Source: Bacteroidia bacterium
GTDB taxonomy: Bacteria > Bacteroidota > Bacteroidia > J057
Reading direction: 5' to 3'
Assembly: GCA_030430205.1 (NCBI GenBank)
Contig: JAUIGE010000022.1
Location: 62,001-126,000 of the forward strand
Length of the DNA stretch: 64,000 nucleotides
Under the pieces are notes generated by a model. That model saw only the letters and a list, made by a program, of their open reading frames with translations, searched no databases and was not told where the DNA came from. Positions 42,880 to 51,755 of this stretch are shown one piece after another (position 1 is the stretch's first letter; every line of letters begins with the position of its first letter). The position numbers were made by a program, and so were the translations under genes.

Positions 42880-43998
42880 TCAAGCCAAAAGGCTTTCATA
42901 ATTGCTAACCCACTGGTCAGCGACCTGATCCCAGCTGCAAAATGACGCAGCTTCAGCCAGGCTGCGGCTCATGCTGTCCCTCATTTCTTTGTCTTCCAAC
43001 AACTTTATCAAGCCTTCTGTGATGTCTTCGGCATTGCCGGGATCGATAAGATAAGCATCTGGCAGTACTTCCAGTACCCCAGCCTTGCGGCTGATGAGAC
43101 AGGGAATACCAAAGCGAGCAGCTTCCAGCGCCACCAGGCCAAAGGGTTCTGATTGCGAGGGCAATACAAAGTAATCTCCCATCGCAAAAAGGTCAAATAG
43201 CTGACTTTGCGGAATAAAACCCGTGAAAAATATGCGGTCTGCATGTCCTCGCTTCGCGACCTCTGTCATCAATTCCAGGGCTAGAGGCCCTTCACCGGCT
43301 ATCGCAAAGCGAAAGGGAAAGCCCTGGCGAATCAATTCGCTGGCAGCATCAACAAAAGCCCAGGGAGCCTTCTGCTCAACCAATCTGCCCGCAAAGACCA
43401 CCAAAGGCGCTTCAAAGCCTTTTTTACGGCGGTAAGGCTTGATCTCGGAAATGGCATTATGGGTCACCTGAATTTTTTCAGGATCTATGCCATAATGCTC
43501 TTCTATCAGCGAAGCTTCATATTCGCTTACCGCAACGATCTTATCGGCTTTTTCAAAAGCTTCTTTTTCTATTTCGTAATCCCAGCCCCTTTCCTCCGGG
43601 CCATTTCTGTCAAAGGAAGTCGCGTGTACATGCGCGATAAAGGGTTTCTTTGTCTCTTCCTGCAATTCCAATGCTGGGATGAAGGTGAGCCAGTCATGGG
43701 CATGGATGACGTCAAACTCTCTGTTTTCTGCCATTTCCAATACCTGGTCGATGTAGTCTTCGACATCTTCTTTCCAGCTTTTCAGCTGGGCTTCTGTGGC
43801 TCCCGCTTTCGCGCCGCTATAGGCATAGGCCATCATATCCAGCGAATCCGGGTTCATGTGAGGAACCACAAAATCAAGAACAACTTTTTTGGCAAGGCTT
43901 TCCTTGAGGGCATAAGTTGCTACGCCCAGACCGCCATTTATGGCCGGGAGATAATCCCAACCCAGCATCAAAATTTTTAATTTTTCTTGTGGCTTCAT
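42880..43998 (-). CDS. Glycosyltransferase family 4
   Basis: The 372-residue GT-B protein has an N-terminal domain with GWDYLPAINGGLGVATYAL and the phrase FDVIHAHDWLTFIPALEL. Its C-terminal domain has FAGRLVEQKAPWAFVDAASE and the E-x7-E motif SEPFGLVALEAARFGIP. The G-G-L-G-V-A-T opening resembles starch/glycogen synthase-type GT4/GT5 proteins. The donor (perhaps ADP- or UDP-glucose) is inferred. A GH57-like protein and a sugar kinase lie a few kb downstream, and a GH13 enzyme beyond, so a role in alpha-glucan metabolism is a fair guess. Confidence 0.88.
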   Translation of the reverse strand: MKPQEKLKILMLGWDYLPAINGGLGVATYALKESLAKKVVLDFVVPHMNPDSLDMMAYAYSGAKAGATEAQLKSWKEDVEDYIDQVLEMAENREFDVIHAHDWLTFIPALELQEETKKPFIAHVHATSFDRNGPEERGWDYEIEKEAFEKADKIVAVSEYEASLIEEHYGIDPEKIQVTHNAISEIKPYRRKKGFEAPLVVFAGRLVEQKAPWAFVDAASELIRQGFPFRFAIAGEGPLALELMTEVAKRGHADRIFFTGFIPQSQLFDLFAMGDYFVLPSQSEPFGLVALEAARFGIPCLISRKAGVLEVLPDAYLIDPGNAEDITEGLIKLLEDKEMRDSMSRSLAEAASFCSWDQVADQWVSNYESLLA

Positions 43999-44092
43999 TT
44001 GGGCCGCGAAATTAAGAACTTATCCCCGATAGAAAAAGCATGTCTTAAGATTTTTCCTATATTTATTGTCAAAATAATTTCACCCTCTTAAT

Positions 44093-45082
44093 ATGAAAAA
44101 AACCACTATCCTTATTTTGTTTATTGCTGCCCTTGCCTTGATTTCATGCGGCGATGAGAGCAGCACCGCTGACCAGAATTCCGCCGGTCTGGCCGCAGTC
44201 GATGGAGATGCTTCTTCCCATGTTGACAAATCACAAACTGCTGAAAATCAGGAAAATATAGCTATTTGCCTTTGGACAAAAGTAGGCTTACGCTCTGCTC
44301 CCGGCAGGGGAAAAGATGCTGAATACCTGACCACCATTTATTTTGGGGAAAAGGTAGAATTGACAGGTGACGAAAAGGAAGACAGCGACCGCAACTATTT
44401 GCGTGTCAAACTCTCTGATGGCAGCGAAGGCTGGGCCGATGAAGCCCTCTTCAGCGAAGGTGGAAGCCTGGCTGTAGCCACATCCAGCCTCCCTCTATAC
44501 AAAAGACCTGACCTTGCTACCATGCAAGGCAAAAACTTTGAAAAAGGTGAGCTTTTGATTGTGAAGGCAGCAGAAAATGGCTGGCAGGAGGCTGTAGGCT
44601 TTGAGAAAAGAAGGGAAGGCTGGATTCAGGCAAATACTCAAATTTCAGACAAGCAGGAGGATATACTGGTATGTATGCTTTACCAAAGGGCCATCTCTAC
44701 TGACAATGCAGATGACAAGAAAAAGCAGCTCGAAACCATCATGAGCAATTCAGCCCTGACAGGCTCTGATTTTATTTATTTGGTGAGTGATGCCTTGAGC
44801 GGTATGGGTGAAAGCGAAGTGGTAGAAGAAATTCCATCTGTAGAGGTAAAGGACAATGAATTATTCATCATTGCCAATAAACTCAATGTGAGGACTTCCC
44901 CTACCATCGATGTGGAAAATGTAACTTTCCAAATGGAAAAAGGGCAGGTAGCGACCATTATCCAAAAAGCTGCTTCAAGGGAGCAGGTCAACGGCATGGA
45001 GGATTATTGGTACAAAATCGAATACAAGGGCCAGCAGGGTTGGGTTTTCGGCTTCCATACATCGAAGCGGATTGGCTTGTAG
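44093..45082 (+). CDS. SH3-domain lipoprotein (three bacterial SH3-like domains)
   Basis: The 329 aa protein has a lipobox (ALISC, Cys 19) followed by a Ser/Ala/Asp-rich tether. SH3b-like regions lie at about 55-125 (LWTKVGLRSAPGRGKDAEYL to GSEGWADEALF), 130-185 (SLPLYKRPDLATMQGKNFEK, REGWIQ) and 255-329 (LFIIANKLNVRTSPTIDVEN, YKGQQGWVFGF). A helical insert separates the last two. Such domains bind peptidoglycan or peptides in the periplasm. The role is unknown. A 25 bp perfect stem terminator begins at its stop. Confidence 0.85.
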   Translation: MKKTTILILFIAALALISCGDESSTADQNSAGLAAVDGDASSHVDKSQTAENQENIAICLWTKVGLRSAPGRGKDAEYLTTIYFGEKVELTGDEKEDSDRNYLRVKLSDGSEGWADEALFSEGGSLAVATSSLPLYKRPDLATMQGKNFEKGELLIVKAAENGWQEAVGFEKRREGWIQANTQISDKQEDILVCMLYQRAISTDNADDKKKQLETIMSNSALTGSDFIYLVSDALSGMGESEVVEEIPSVEVKDNELFIIANKLNVRTSPTIDVENVTFQMEKGQVATIIQKAASREQVNGMEDYWYKIEYKGQQGWVFGFHTSKRIGL

Positions 45083-45135
45083 TTTAAAAAGAGCTTTACT
45101 AAACTTCTAAAGTTTAGTAAAGCTCTTTTTAAACT
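45081..45135. terminator. Bidirectional terminator with perfect 25 bp stem
   Basis: Arms 45081-45105 and 45111-45135 are perfectly complementary over 25 bp around a 5-base loop (TCTAA). Each strand ends in an A/T-rich flank (TTTTT in the right arm). It covers the lipoprotein stop codon and sits 19 bp before the PDZ gene stop, so it serves two converging genes. Confidence 0.92.
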
Positions 45136-45154
45136 AACGCTATTTTCATCAATC

Positions 45155-46795
45155 TTATTGAATGACAAGGCGTTTTGCCATGCCCTTGCCATTTTGGGTT
45201 ATTTGCAGGAAATAAAAGCCCTTGGCCTGATCTGTAAGATCAATGGCTTTGTCATATACGCCGTTGAAGTCTGTCAACTGCTCGGTATAAACAGTCTTGC
45301 CTGCGGGGTTGAAAACGCGGATGCGAATAGGCCCTTCGTCATCAGGTCTGAATTGCAGGTTAAAGCGGCCAGAGCTGGGGTTGGGATAAACATTAAAAAA
45401 TGCCATATCCAAAGAAGGATTGTCCATATCACGCTGTACGGCTTTGCCTTCAGGAGATTCTCTGATCCATTCCTTGATGATAATATCCACATCTATGGCC
45501 TGGTTTTTCACCTTTTCCCTGACTTCCCACTTCTCCAGTACTTTTTCCCCCATCACCATATTGATGTTGCGCTGATCGCCATCGCGTCGTACGCGCACTG
45601 TCACCCGCTGATTGGGCTCCAGGCTGCGAAGCACCTTGACAAGGCTGCTGTAATTGGGGGTTTCCTCCCCTGCGAGACTCGTGATGACATCGTCATCCTG
45701 CAGGCCTGCCCTCTCAGCGGCTGCGCCGCTGATGACACGCGTGATCCTCACGCCCCGGTCATTGCCATCGGTTTCAAGATAAACCCCCATATAAGCGCGA
45801 CGCTCCGTGATTTTCACTTTGTCCACATTGGCTGCATCTACCCATTTAGACTTGGTTTCTTCCTTGAAACCCAGGGTCACGTTGGTGCTGTTCATGCGGC
45901 CATCGCGGATGTATCGAACACGAATCGTATTCCCCGGCTCATTGCGCTGCAAGACAGATGTCAGTTCTTTATTCCCATAAATAGCCGTTCCATCCATCTC
46001 AACGATTACATCCCCTCTTTGCAAACCGGCAGCTTCCGCTGAATGCCCTTCCACTATGCTGGAAAGATATACCCCACGGGCTTCTGGCAGGTTCAATGAA
46101 CGGGCCTGTGCCTCTGTAACGGTGACAGGTACAACTCCAAGGAAAGTCCGCTTGACTTTGTATGTGATGTGCTCCTTATTGGCATGGGAATTATTGTAGT
46201 TGTTATTAAAATTGTAATTATAGTTGTAGTTGGTATTTGAATTCTTTTTGACAGCACCCAACGTTACTACCGTAGAGTTACGGGACCCATCTCTCAAATA
46301 ATATACCCTCACATCGTCTCCGGGCCGCTTGCCGTCTTTTGAATCCTTGATGTCATCCATGTCTTCGATATCGATGCCATCGATACGGATGATGATATCG
46401 CCTTTTCTCAGCCCTGCAGCTTCAGCTCCGCCTCCTTCTGTCAGACCAGTAATATTGAGGCCTCCATTGCTTCCGCCTTTTTCATCCAGAAAAACGCCGA
46501 TTAAGGGTTTGTCAGAAATGATTTCTACCGTTTGGGTGCGGGATTCTTCCTCTATATCACGAATAACGATTCGTTTTTCGAGGGTCTGGTTCTCACCGGG
46601 TTCTTCTATTCCCATTCTGCGAAGAATCCCTTCGACTTCAGATGCGTCATTGACGGTAAAGCTGGTGTCAATGATGGTTTGCACGCCATTGGCCTCGCGG
46701 GTAATGGTCATGCTTACTTGTTTTTTGCCGGACTGTGCCCAGGCAAGCGGGGCTGCCATCAGCAGGCAGCAGAGGAGGGTACAAATTCGTCTCAT
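45155..46795 (-). CDS. Secreted protein with three PDZ domains and T9SS domain
   Basis: The 546 aa protein has a signal peptide to AWAQ. PDZ domains are at about residues 95-170 (LNITGLTEGGGAEAAGLRKG, DIIIRIDGIDI), 215-300 (GVYLSSIVEGHSAEAAGLQRG-type, DVIVEMDGTAI) and 330-405 (GVRITRVISGAAAERAGLQD, DDVITSLAGEE). An Asn/Tyr-rich linker (NTNYNYNYNFNNNYNNS) joins PDZ1 and PDZ2. No protease domain is present. A T9SS type A tail (FFNVYPNPSSGRFNLQF to AKRLVIQ) ends it. It is an exported scaffold or binding protein; the partner is unknown. Confidence 0.88.
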   Translation of the reverse strand: MRRICTLLCCLLMAAPLAWAQSGKKQVSMTITREANGVQTIIDTSFTVNDASEVEGILRRMGIEEPGENQTLEKRIVIRDIEEESRTQTVEIISDKPLIGVFLDEKGGSNGGLNITGLTEGGGAEAAGLRKGDIIIRIDGIDIEDMDDIKDSKDGKRPGDDVRVYYLRDGSRNSTVVTLGAVKKNSNTNYNYNYNFNNNYNNSHANKEHITYKVKRTFLGVVPVTVTEAQARSLNLPEARGVYLSSIVEGHSAEAAGLQRGDVIVEMDGTAIYGNKELTSVLQRNEPGNTIRVRYIRDGRMNSTNVTLGFKEETKSKWVDAANVDKVKITERRAYMGVYLETDGNDRGVRITRVISGAAAERAGLQDDDVITSLAGEETPNYSSLVKVLRSLEPNQRVTVRVRRDGDQRNINMVMGEKVLEKWEVREKVKNQAIDVDIIIKEWIRESPEGKAVQRDMDNPSLDMAFFNVYPNPSSGRFNLQFRPDDEGPIRIRVFNPAGKTVYTEQLTDFNGVYDKAIDLTDQAKGFYFLQITQNGKGMAKRLVIQ

Positions 46796-46926
46796 GATCT
46801 CTTGCTTAAATTTCTTATGGATAAATGAACAATCTGCACTAAAGACAAGGCTTCAAAAAGCAGGTTGCACTTTGTTTTAATTTTCTTTCTCAAAAGCCTA
46901 ACTTGCGCCTTCAGCAATATTCACCT

Positions 46927-48018
46927 ATGGCAAACATCTGCCTGTATTTCCATCTTCCTTTACATAAAAAACTTCAATCCTTTGGCATCTTTGACCTGGG
47001 GAGAGATACGGCCTATTTTGATGAAGCACGCCTTCACAAAGAGCTGCAACTCATTGAAGATCAGGGATTTTCAATCCTTTCCGATTGCATCCAGGACTTG
47101 TCTGCCCAGGCAGAAGGCGAGGCTGTATGTGCGCTGGCATTTTCGGGCGCTTTTTGGGAAGGCATCGAACATGCCCCTACCAGCAACTGGGAGAAAATAA
47201 AGCGTCAGCTTACAGGCCAAAAGGCCGATTTGCTGGCCAAACCCTACTACAATTCGCTCAATTTTTTGATTGACCGCGATTTGCTGGAGCAGGAAGTGGC
47301 CATCCAGCAACTGAAGCTCCAGGCTTTACAGGGAAAAAAATCCCACACTTTTTTACACACAGATCTGCTCTACAATGACTTCCTGGCTTATTGGGCAAAA
47401 AAACAACAGTTCAAACTTGTCTTTGCTCCCTGGCAGGAAGAGGCTTTGCAAGGGAGAAATCGCTATCAGCTTTTCCACGCCCCCCACTACCCCGAATTGG
47501 GCATACTGCTGCCAGATCTGAAACTGGCGGAGTACCTCGAATCCCACGATTTGACTACCTCAGAGGTGTATGATCAATTGGCAGAGAAATGCCAGGATCA
47601 CAATTTGCTCACGCTCGGATTTGATCTCTACGAGCTTTCTGGCTCGCCGCATAGGTTCCGAAATCTGGTGGCAGCGCTTCTCAAATTGCAAAAAGAAGGA
47701 AAAGCCCGTGTGCTTAGCCCGGAAACAGTCGCAAATTGGGATAGAAATGGCGGACAATTAAGCATAGCCGACTTTGATTCCATCCATGAAAAAAAGGATA
47801 CCGATCCCTGGCTGGAGAATCATCTTCAAAGAGATGCATGGCTAGCTTTGTATAGCCAAAAGAAAATAATCTGGGAAAGCCCCTTTTTGCAGGATGCGTA
47901 TTACTTCTTTCAAATGGGCAAAAAATACGATGGCGATCAGGAATTCCTCCAGGCATACCGCCATTTCCGCTCTGTCCTGGCGGACAAAAATTTGAAAAGT
48001 TCAACCAAATCGGTTTGA
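46927..48018 (+). CDS. Degenerate GH57-like protein, probably non-catalytic
   Basis: The ATG at 46927 gives 363 aa. It aligns by eye with Bacteroidota GH57 amylase-type enzymes: ICLYFHLPLHKKL (family ICFYFQVHQPFRL), FGIFDLGRDTAYFDEARLHK (RFFDIGNDHYYYDD), ALAFSGAFWEGIEH (AFSISGTALEQL), and YNSLNFLIDRDLLEQEV. The catalytic motifs are altered: HQP is HLP, NTELIY is HTDLLY (nucleophile Glu to Asp 146), and DYETFGEHQ is DLYELSGSPH. It is probably a pseudoenzyme or has a changed reaction. A sugar kinase follows after 36 bp. Confidence 0.8.
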   Translation: MANICLYFHLPLHKKLQSFGIFDLGRDTAYFDEARLHKELQLIEDQGFSILSDCIQDLSAQAEGEAVCALAFSGAFWEGIEHAPTSNWEKIKRQLTGQKADLLAKPYYNSLNFLIDRDLLEQEVAIQQLKLQALQGKKSHTFLHTDLLYNDFLAYWAKKQQFKLVFAPWQEEALQGRNRYQLFHAPHYPELGILLPDLKLAEYLESHDLTTSEVYDQLAEKCQDHNLLTLGFDLYELSGSPHRFRNLVAALLKLQKEGKARVLSPETVANWDRNGGQLSIADFDSIHEKKDTDPWLENHLQRDAWLALYSQKKIIWESPFLQDAYYFFQMGKKYDGDQEFLQAYRHFRSVLADKNLKSSTKSV

Positions 48019-48054
48019 TTAGCTCATTAATTCACGATTTAGCATTTATACAAT

Positions 48055-48912
48055 ATGTTAGTAGCAGAAAGCGGTTCCACCAAGACAGAGTGGCGATTTA
48101 TCAAGGATGGAAAGGTCAAGCTCGAATTTAACTCGCCCGGCATCAACCCCAATGTATTGGAATCTGATGCGATAGAGGAGATTTTCCGAAATGCTTTTGG
48201 AAGTCACCTGACAAGCCTGGACGTAGGAGAAGTATATTTCTATGGGGCAGGAATTGGCTCGGCCAGCCAAAAGGGAATCATTGGAGGGATTTTGCAAAAA
48301 ATCCTGCCGGGCGTGGTCATCTATGTCGAACATGACATCCTGGCCGCAGCCAGAAGTACCCTCAGAGATGAAGGCATCATCTGCATCCTCGGCACGGGTT
48401 CCAACTCCGCCTATCACAAAAATCACCTCCTGGAATCCAGTTTAGGAGGCCATGGCTATGTCTTTGGGGATGAAGGCTCGGGTATGGACCTGGGCAAACA
48501 TTTGATCAAAGGCATCCTGCAGGATGATTTTCCGGAAGCCATAAAAAAATATGTCGAGGAAGAAACGGGTAAATCTGCTTACGATATCAAAATACGGGTG
48601 ATGCACTCTTCCAAACCCAATGTGCGGATGGCTGAGTTGGCAAAGCTGATAGGAGACCTTATCGATCATCCTGAAATACAGGAAATGGTCACTCAGAGAT
48701 TTGTAGCCTTTTTGGATACGACTGTTTGTCGCTATCCCGATTTCGAAAATCTTTATGCAGATTTTGTGGGATCAGTGGCTTTCTTTTTCCAGGATCAACT
48801 TGCCAAAGCTTGTGCGCTGCGCAATGTAAAATTGGGTCAGGTCGTTAAAGACCCTGTAAACAAATTGGTGGAATGGCATATCAATTTGTATAATCAGAGG
48901 GCGGCGGACTAG
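48055..48912 (+). CDS. BadF/BadG/BcrA/BcrD-type ATPase, N-acetylglucosamine kinase-like
   Basis: This 285-residue protein has the ASKHA fold. Phosphate 1 reads AESGSTKTEWRFI (usually ADSGSTKTDW, so Asp is Glu here) and phosphate 2 is IICILGTGSNSAYH. Adenosine-side GGHGYVFGDEGSGMDLGK follows, and a closing SVAFFFQDQLAKACALRN. Bacteroidota members are usually annotated as N-acetylglucosamine kinases, phosphorylating amino sugars in the cytosol. The acceptor is inferred. It is 36 bp from the GH57-like gene, and a heptad repeat starts within its stop codon. Confidence 0.88.
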   Translation: MLVAESGSTKTEWRFIKDGKVKLEFNSPGINPNVLESDAIEEIFRNAFGSHLTSLDVGEVYFYGAGIGSASQKGIIGGILQKILPGVVIYVEHDILAAARSTLRDEGIICILGTGSNSAYHKNHLLESSLGGHGYVFGDEGSGMDLGKHLIKGILQDDFPEAIKKYVEEETGKSAYDIKIRVMHSSKPNVRMAELAKLIGDLIDHPEIQEMVTQRFVAFLDTTVCRYPDFENLYADFVGSVAFFFQDQLAKACALRNVKLGQVVKDPVNKLVEWHINLYNQRAAD

Positions 48913-48962
48913 TGGGCAGTGGGCAGTGGGCAGTGGGCAGTGGGCAGTGGGCAGTGGGCAGT
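48911..48962 (+). repeat. Heptanucleotide tandem repeat AGTGGGC, starting in the kinase stop codon
   Basis: Seven perfect AGTGGGC units plus AGT run from 48911. The first AG belongs to the TAG stop of the kinase gene (48910-48912). Forty base pairs further is the next gene. A degenerate GGCAGTTGGT follows at 48970-48979, a hybrid with the AGTTGGC form. Confidence 0.92.
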
Positions 48963-49000
48963 AAAGATTCGGCAGTTGGTAATCCTTTAATAAAAAAAGC

Positions 49001-49621
49001 ATGAAAAAGTCCTTTTTGTATGTGATTCTCCTTGTATCGCTTCTTGTCTGGCAAAGTTGCAAGGAAGATGATCCTGCGGTTCAGTTGACTGAATTCCATT
49101 TTACGGCCCGTGTCGACGGGGATTCTTTGACTGTAATAGATCAATCCACTGTCCCAGGTGGCCTGGGTTATTATGCCGATAAAGATTCCATCGGCATCGA
49201 TGGTGTCAACTGTATTGTGAGCTACCAGTCTCAGTTCAGAGACATCGCCAATGTCAGCTTTCAAGGTGTTTTCTTCACCTTTAACCGCTATTACAATGGC
49301 GAATGCGCCAAAGAACCTGAAGATTTCAGGACGCTTTTCCAGCCTGAACTACAGCCTGTGGCTGATGGCGAAGGCGTAAGAGGCTGGATTTTCCAGTACC
49401 GGGATGATGCAGGCAAGCTGTGGAGCACCCTAAAGGGAGATCAAAGCAACAACCGCCTGGAGATCAAAAGTACCGAAAGCATCACAGATGATGCCCGTTT
49501 TGGCTTCAAACGCCAAAAAATAACCGGAACCCTGAATTGCTCAGTCTACGATGATAACAACAACAGCCTGGAAATATCGAATGGAAAATTTTCCATTTAC
49601 ATCGCATCTTATGATTGGTGA
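49001..49621 (+). CDS. Lipoprotein of unknown function
   Basis: The 206-residue protein has a lipobox (LVWQSC, Cys 20). The soluble part (LTEFHFTARVDGDSLTVIDQ, ISFQGVFF-like VSFQGVFFTFNRYYNGEC, GVRGWIFQYRDDAGKLWSTL, FSIYIASYDW) is a predicted beta-sandwich with few charged clusters. I do not recognise a family. It is the first gene after the AGTGGGC tract and is followed by a hairpin terminator. Confidence 0.75.
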   Translation: MKKSFLYVILLVSLLVWQSCKEDDPAVQLTEFHFTARVDGDSLTVIDQSTVPGGLGYYADKDSIGIDGVNCIVSYQSQFRDIANVSFQGVFFTFNRYYNGECAKEPEDFRTLFQPELQPVADGEGVRGWIFQYRDDAGKLWSTLKGDQSNNRLEIKSTESITDDARFGFKRQKITGTLNCSVYDDNNNSLEISNGKFSIYIASYDW

Positions 49622-49660
49622 GTCGCGTTTTCCTGCTGAAAGCGTAATTTTTTTTGACAT

Positions 49661-49697
49661 TAAGCTGGTTTTTCATAGAAAAACCAGCTTACTTTAT
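49661..49697 (+). terminator. Rho-independent terminator
   Basis: A perfect 14 bp stem (TAAGCTGGTTTTTC at 49661-49674 with GAAAAACCAGCTTA at 49678-49691), loop ATA, then CTTTATTTTC. It sits between the lipoprotein and the Omp28-like gene. Confidence 0.75.
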
Positions 49698-49754
49698 TTT
49701 CAGGCAGCAGGGTTTTGGTTAGTTTATTTTTAAAATACCTAAATCCTCCTTTTC

Positions 49755-51470
49755 ATGAAGAAATACACACTATTTTTTGCCTTTTGCAGCCTCCTGGCTG
49801 CCTTTTTCCCTATTCAGCTTTTTTCCCAATGTAGCAGTGGCCAGCATGAAGTGAAAGTCAGCCTTGAAATCAATGGCGCCTGGACCAAGCTGGGCTGGGA
49901 TATGTTTGACATACAAGGTAACCCTGTGATGTCCCGGCTCAAAATGCCCTCTAATTCCTCCAACAGCTGGGTATATGATTCTGCCTGTGTGGCCACCAAC
50001 ACCGTCTTAAAATTTCGCATTTTTGATGGAAAAGGCTTTGGCCTTTGCTGTGAATATGGCGATGGCACCTACATCGTAGAGGTAGATGGGCAGCAGGTCG
50101 TCCGGGGAGGTGCTTTTTTCCGCCCTGAAGAAAGCTTCATCTTTCAGGTAAACAAACCCCAGGTCGACGCCAACCTGCGCGAAATATACCTGCAAGACAC
50201 CCTTGCAAGCTATGTGCATTGGATTCGAGGTCGCGTTTACAACAGCGGGCAGACGCCTATCAGCTCCTTTCGGATCAACTGGACCATCGGTCAGGAAGGC
50301 GTGCGCAGCCACGAATACAGCGGGCTGAACATACAGCCCGGAGAAGAGTTCAAATGGACACATCCCTATGGTTGGGATGCCAGCCAAATGGGAACATTTG
50401 GATTCAAAAGCTGGATCAGCGAAGTAAATGGCGCAGCCGACATGCTTGCTGCCAATGACAGCATCGCGTACCCGATCCTGATCTACAAACCCCTCCGCAA
50501 CGTGCTGACGGAATATATCACCAATTTTTATTGTGGTCCCTGCGCCGACTGGATGCACGCGATCAAAGAGCGGGTAAATATGAATCAGTCCTTTGCCTTT
50601 GCTTTGGGCATCCATTCTGATGGATGGGGAGGGCTGGATGTCTTTTACCTGGCAAGCCCGGTGGACAATAAAGGTCGTTACGACTACTATGGCGTCAGTT
50701 CGCATCCCAATGCGCGTTTGATGGGCTTATCGCCAGGAAGTTATCCCGCCAAGCACATCACCACCAGCAGGCTGCAGGCTGAGTCCCGGTTAGCATCCCC
50801 TTTTGAAATCAGCGTGCCCGTGGTCAGCATGATGGGAAACCAGCTCAGCTACTCCGCAGAAGTCAGTACGCCCAATGGGCATTCAGAAGGGAATCTTGTG
50901 GTGCATGTGGGCATCGTGGAGCGCCATGCCGAGTTGCCCACAGTGCAGCCCAATGGGGAACATGGAGGCGATTGGGTGATGCGGAAAATGCTTCCCGACT
51001 ACAACGGAACGCCTGTCAGCAGCAGCTGGACAGCCGGACAGACGCATCAGGTGCAGGGGAGTTTTAACATCACCAATGCCCTCAATAATGACAATTTGGG
51101 TGTACTGGTATTTGTGCAGAATAGCGTGACCAAAAAAATCTACAACGTAAATTATGCCCCTGTCAAAGGACCCGATACCAGCATTCCCAGCACAGGTATA
51201 GACAATCCTACCGCCCTGCGGCAACTGAGCGTATATCCCAATCCTGTCCAGGAGACACTCTTTGTGGAGACAGAGCTGAGCGCTGCCAGCCAGATCAGCC
51301 TACGGCTGGTCAATGCACAGGGACAGATCATTCGCCAATTGGCGCATCCGGCAGCAAGTGGCAGCCAGGCGTATCGCCTGGAGGTGGAAGGTCTGGCGAG
51401 TGGGTTGTACTTCCTCAGCATTTATGCTGATGGGGTGCTGGCGCATAGCCAGAAGGTATGGAAGAGGTAA
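49755..51470 (+). CDS. Omp28-like exported protein with thioredoxin-type CxxC and T9SS domain
   Basis: The 571 aa protein has a signal peptide (ending LFSQ). An N-terminal jellyroll region (LKFRIFDGKGFGLCCEYGDG) precedes a CARDB-like segment (VRSHEYSGLNIQPGEEFKW). A thioredoxin-fold region of Omp28 type then begins at NVLTEYITNFYCGPCADWMH (CGPC). After a second beta domain (VVHVGIVERHAELPTVQPNG) comes a T9SS type A tail (LSVYPNPVQETLFVETELSA to SQKVWKR). Omp28 proteins are exported; the CGPC motif may be redox-active or structural. Partner genes are not evident. Confidence 0.85.
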   Translation: MKKYTLFFAFCSLLAAFFPIQLFSQCSSGQHEVKVSLEINGAWTKLGWDMFDIQGNPVMSRLKMPSNSSNSWVYDSACVATNTVLKFRIFDGKGFGLCCEYGDGTYIVEVDGQQVVRGGAFFRPEESFIFQVNKPQVDANLREIYLQDTLASYVHWIRGRVYNSGQTPISSFRINWTIGQEGVRSHEYSGLNIQPGEEFKWTHPYGWDASQMGTFGFKSWISEVNGAADMLAANDSIAYPILIYKPLRNVLTEYITNFYCGPCADWMHAIKERVNMNQSFAFALGIHSDGWGGLDVFYLASPVDNKGRYDYYGVSSHPNARLMGLSPGSYPAKHITTSRLQAESRLASPFEISVPVVSMMGNQLSYSAEVSTPNGHSEGNLVVHVGIVERHAELPTVQPNGEHGGDWVMRKMLPDYNGTPVSSSWTAGQTHQVQGSFNITNALNNDNLGVLVFVQNSVTKKIYNVNYAPVKGPDTSIPSTGIDNPTALRQLSVYPNPVQETLFVETELSAASQISLRLVNAQGQIIRQLAHPAASGSQAYRLEVEGLASGLYFLSIYADGVLAHSQKVWKR

Positions 51471-51486
51471 AGTGTACTTTTAACGG

Positions 51487-51527
51487 AAAATGCTCACTAA
51501 ACTTGAATAAGTCTGGTGAGCATTTTT
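51487..51527 (+). terminator. Intrinsic terminator after the Omp28-like gene
   Basis: AAAATGCTCAC (51487-51497) pairs with GTGAGCATTTT (51516-51526), followed by TCCTTTTT. The remaining spacer to the GH13 stop at 51755 is AT-rich and I see nothing in it. Confidence 0.7.
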
Positions 51528-51755
51528 CCTTTTTATACTTCGCGTGTGTGGCAGTTAAATTCTACGCCTATAAGTTAATTCAGAGAAATGGATTTTAAAA
51601 TTATTATTAACATAATCCCAAAGGCTGTGGAAAGTTTTTTTCATCCATTTCAATATCTTTAAAATACAGGCCTTCCTTTATCAATATTTTAACAATTTTT
51701 CAATCAGTCCTTCATGAAGTCTCTGGACTATCTGAATTGAGTGAAAGTTTTGTAA

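Noticed and set aside
48881-49062. Peptides such as LPTAHCPLPTAHC read from the heptad tract on the minus strand
   Set aside because: They are translations of the AGTGGGC repeat, overlap real genes and have no start context.
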